From positions 1 to 5,989 of the forward strand of contig DAOWGL010000063.1 of the NCBI GenBank assembly GCA_030637455.1: a stretch of DNA of 5,989 nt. Reading direction: 5' to 3'. This DNA comes from Candidatus Nitrosopumilus sp. (GTDB lineage Archaea > Thermoproteota > Nitrososphaeria > Nitrososphaerales > Nitrosopumilaceae). Under the pieces are notes generated by a model. The model did no database searches and was not told the origin of the DNA. It saw only the letters and a list, made by a program, of their open reading frames with translations. Positions within the stretch are counted from its first letter, which is position 1. Each line of letters begins with the position of its first letter. This document shows, piece after piece, positions 4,507-5,989 of this stretch. The position numbers and the translations under genes were made by a program.

Positions 4507-4523
4507 CTCTCTATTCTTTATTC
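4507..4523 (+). terminator. Pyrimidine/T-rich stretch after tRNA-Lys, possible terminator
   Basis: CTCTCTATTCTTTATTC follows the mature 3' end and has T-rich character but no long T-run. It fills the whole 18-bp gap before the convergent argH stop codon, so any terminator must be this or lie inside argH. Confidence 0.3.
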
Positions 4524-4524
4524 A

Positions 4525-5982
4525 TTAAATTATTGCATTAACTTGCTTTTTCAAATCATCAATAGATGTATTGATTTTATTTTCTCTTTGTAACACATCA
4601 GATCTATACTGGTTAATTTTTTGAGTTCTATCAGCAATCATTCTTTTTTGTTCATCATATCCTGAAGAACCAAAAGACGTTCTATCTTTCAATGAAGATA
4701 CAACGGTAGTAGATGATATGATTTTTGAGACAATTTTAGGATCAACTTTAGTGTCAGATACAGATTTTTTGATTTCAGACAATGTCAATTTTGAAATTGG
4801 TTTTTTTGAATTGTGTGCCAATTGAACTAATATTCCAGAAATTTTATGTGTCACTCTAAATGGTATTCCTTCTTGAACTAATTTTTCAGCAATATCTAAT
4901 GCAATTAGATTACTCGATTCAGTGATTTTTTTCATTTGTTTTTCATTTACTTTCAAAGTTAGAAGAATTGATTTTAAAATTAACAATGCACTAATAGAAA
5001 TTTTTGATGTAGACCAAATAGAGGATTTAATTTGTTGTAATTCTCTACCATAACCAGATGCTAATCCTTTAACAGTTGTTAAAATTGCAGTTAAATTTCC
5101 AATGACTTCTGCAGTTTTACCTCGTGTTAGTTCCAAAATATCTGGATTCTTTTTTTGAGGCATTACACTAGATGGAGATGTAAATTCATCAGATAGTTCA
5201 ATAAATGAAAATTCAGAAGTAGACCAGATAACAAAATCTTCAGAAATTCTACTAAGATTAGTCATTAAAATAGAAATCATTGCAACATACTCTGCTACAA
5301 AATCTCGAGTGCTTGTTGCATCAAGTGAATTTTCAACCAGACCGTCAAAACCCAACATCTTTGCAGTACTATGTCTATCAATAGGAATACTTGTTCCACC
5401 AACAGGGCCTGCACCAAGTGGGCTTTGATTTATTCGCTCAAACGTTCCAAACAATCGTTCAAAATCTCGTGTCAAAACATCAGCATGTGCTAAAAGATAA
5501 TGAGAAAACAGACCAGCCTGTGCTTGTTGAAGATGAGTGTATAGTGGCATGATTGTTTTTTGGTGGTTTTTAGCCACAGATACAAGGGCTTCAATGGTAT
5601 CTAAAAGACAATTACAAATGATGTTGATATCATCTCTTATTTTCATTCGAATATCTAAAACAACTTGATCATTTCGAGATCTTGCTGTATGCATTTTTCC
5701 TCCACTAGCCATTCCAGCTTTTTTTATCACCAATGTTTCAATTAACTCGTGAATATCTTCTGCACCAGATGAAGCATCAAATTTTTCATTTTTCAAACTC
5801 TCTAAAGCACTTAAGATTTTTTTTGCATCATTCTTTGTTATGATATTTTGTTGAAATAACATCAAAGCGTGAGCTTGGCTTCCAAGAATATCATAAAGTG
5901 CAATTTCAGAATCATCATTAATTGATGAAACATAATCCAAAGTGATATCACTCAAATCAGTACCAAGACGTGAACGATACAT
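4525..5982 (-). CDS. argH: Argininosuccinate lyase
   Basis: Catalyses the last step of arginine synthesis, splitting argininosuccinate into arginine and fumarate; cytosolic and homotetrameric in the family, with active sites shared between subunits. The 485 aa cover a complete enzyme of normal length. It starts MYRSRLG, typical of ArgH. Motifs: HTARSRNDQ 98-106 (consensus HTGRSRNDQ, Gly replaced by Ala); YTHLQQAQ 148-155 with the conserved Thr-His; SPLGAGPVGGTS 187-198; the superfamily signature SSVMPQKKNP 271-280 carrying the catalytic serine loop and the substrate-binding Lys/Asn; the archaeal-looking GYGRELQQIKSSIW 310-323; FRVTHKISG 375-383; and RTSFGSSG 434-441. All key residues appear present. 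The start ATG at 5982 is 7 bp from the window edge, so its promoter and upstream neighbour are out of view. Downstream it converges on tRNA-Lys. Confidence 0.97.
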   Translation of the reverse strand: MYRSRLGTDLSDITLDYVSSINDDSEIALYDILGSQAHALMLFQQNIITKNDAKKILSALESLKNEKFDASSGAEDIHELIETLVIKKAGMASGGKMHTARSRNDQVVLDIRMKIRDDINIICNCLLDTIEALVSVAKNHQKTIMPLYTHLQQAQAGLFSHYLLAHADVLTRDFERLFGTFERINQSPLGAGPVGGTSIPIDRHSTAKMLGFDGLVENSLDATSTRDFVAEYVAMISILMTNLSRISEDFVIWSTSEFSFIELSDEFTSPSSVMPQKKNPDILELTRGKTAEVIGNLTAILTTVKGLASGYGRELQQIKSSIWSTSKISISALLILKSILLTLKVNEKQMKKITESSNLIALDIAEKLVQEGIPFRVTHKISGILVQLAHNSKKPISKLTLSEIKKSVSDTKVDPKIVSKIISSTTVVSSLKDRTSFGSSGYDEQKRMIADRTQKINQYRSDVLQRENKINTSIDDLKKQVNAII

Positions 5983-5989
5983 TACCTAA

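Overview
The window looks like ordinary chromosomal DNA from an ammonia-oxidising thaumarchaeon of the Nitrosopumilus type. The evidence is low G+C, archaeal TATA-like boxes placed 24-32 bp before start codons (leaderless or nearly leaderless transcripts), archaeal-type enzymes, and tRNAs with archaeal or eukaryote-like features. The genus-level assignment is inference from recognising the protein families; no database search was run.

Layout from left to right: the 5' end of an unrecognised minus-strand gene (1-200); divergent from it, an archaeal inositol monophosphatase/fructose-bisphosphatase family enzyme (284-1084); a ferredoxin/flavodoxin-NADP+ reductase-like flavoprotein (1218-2060); a small DUF1059 protein with a Cys/His set (2156-2323); then, converging on it with a 5-bp gap, a HemA-family gene (2329-3405) coupled to an upstream Ala/Glu/Lys-rich gene of unknown function (3415-4131). 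Next come two divergent tRNA genes, tRNA-Asp(GUC) on the minus strand and tRNA-Lys(UUU) on the plus strand, and finally argH on the minus strand (4525-5982), nearly reaching the right edge.

The genes are mostly single housekeeping units with their own promoters. The only clear two-gene operon is the 3415-4131 gene with hemA, where the stop codon of the first lies inside the Shine-Dalgarno sequence of the second. Pathways represented are sugar- or inositol-phosphate metabolism, electron transfer to or from NADP, tetrapyrrole synthesis, arginine synthesis and translation. No mobile element, CRISPR array, phage gene or defence system was seen.

The most interesting observation is the HemA-like protein. 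It keeps the NADPH-binding fold and several family landmarks. However, the catalytic cysteine (E. coli C50) is alanine, the conserved active-site histidine (E. coli H99) is arginine, the N-terminal substrate motif is altered, and the protein ends about where the C-terminal dimerisation domain should begin. It is also translationally coupled to an unrecognised low-complexity protein. Lesser observations are two interleaved dyads before the DUF1059 promoter, leaderless non-ATG starts, and odd tRNA stems and T-loops.
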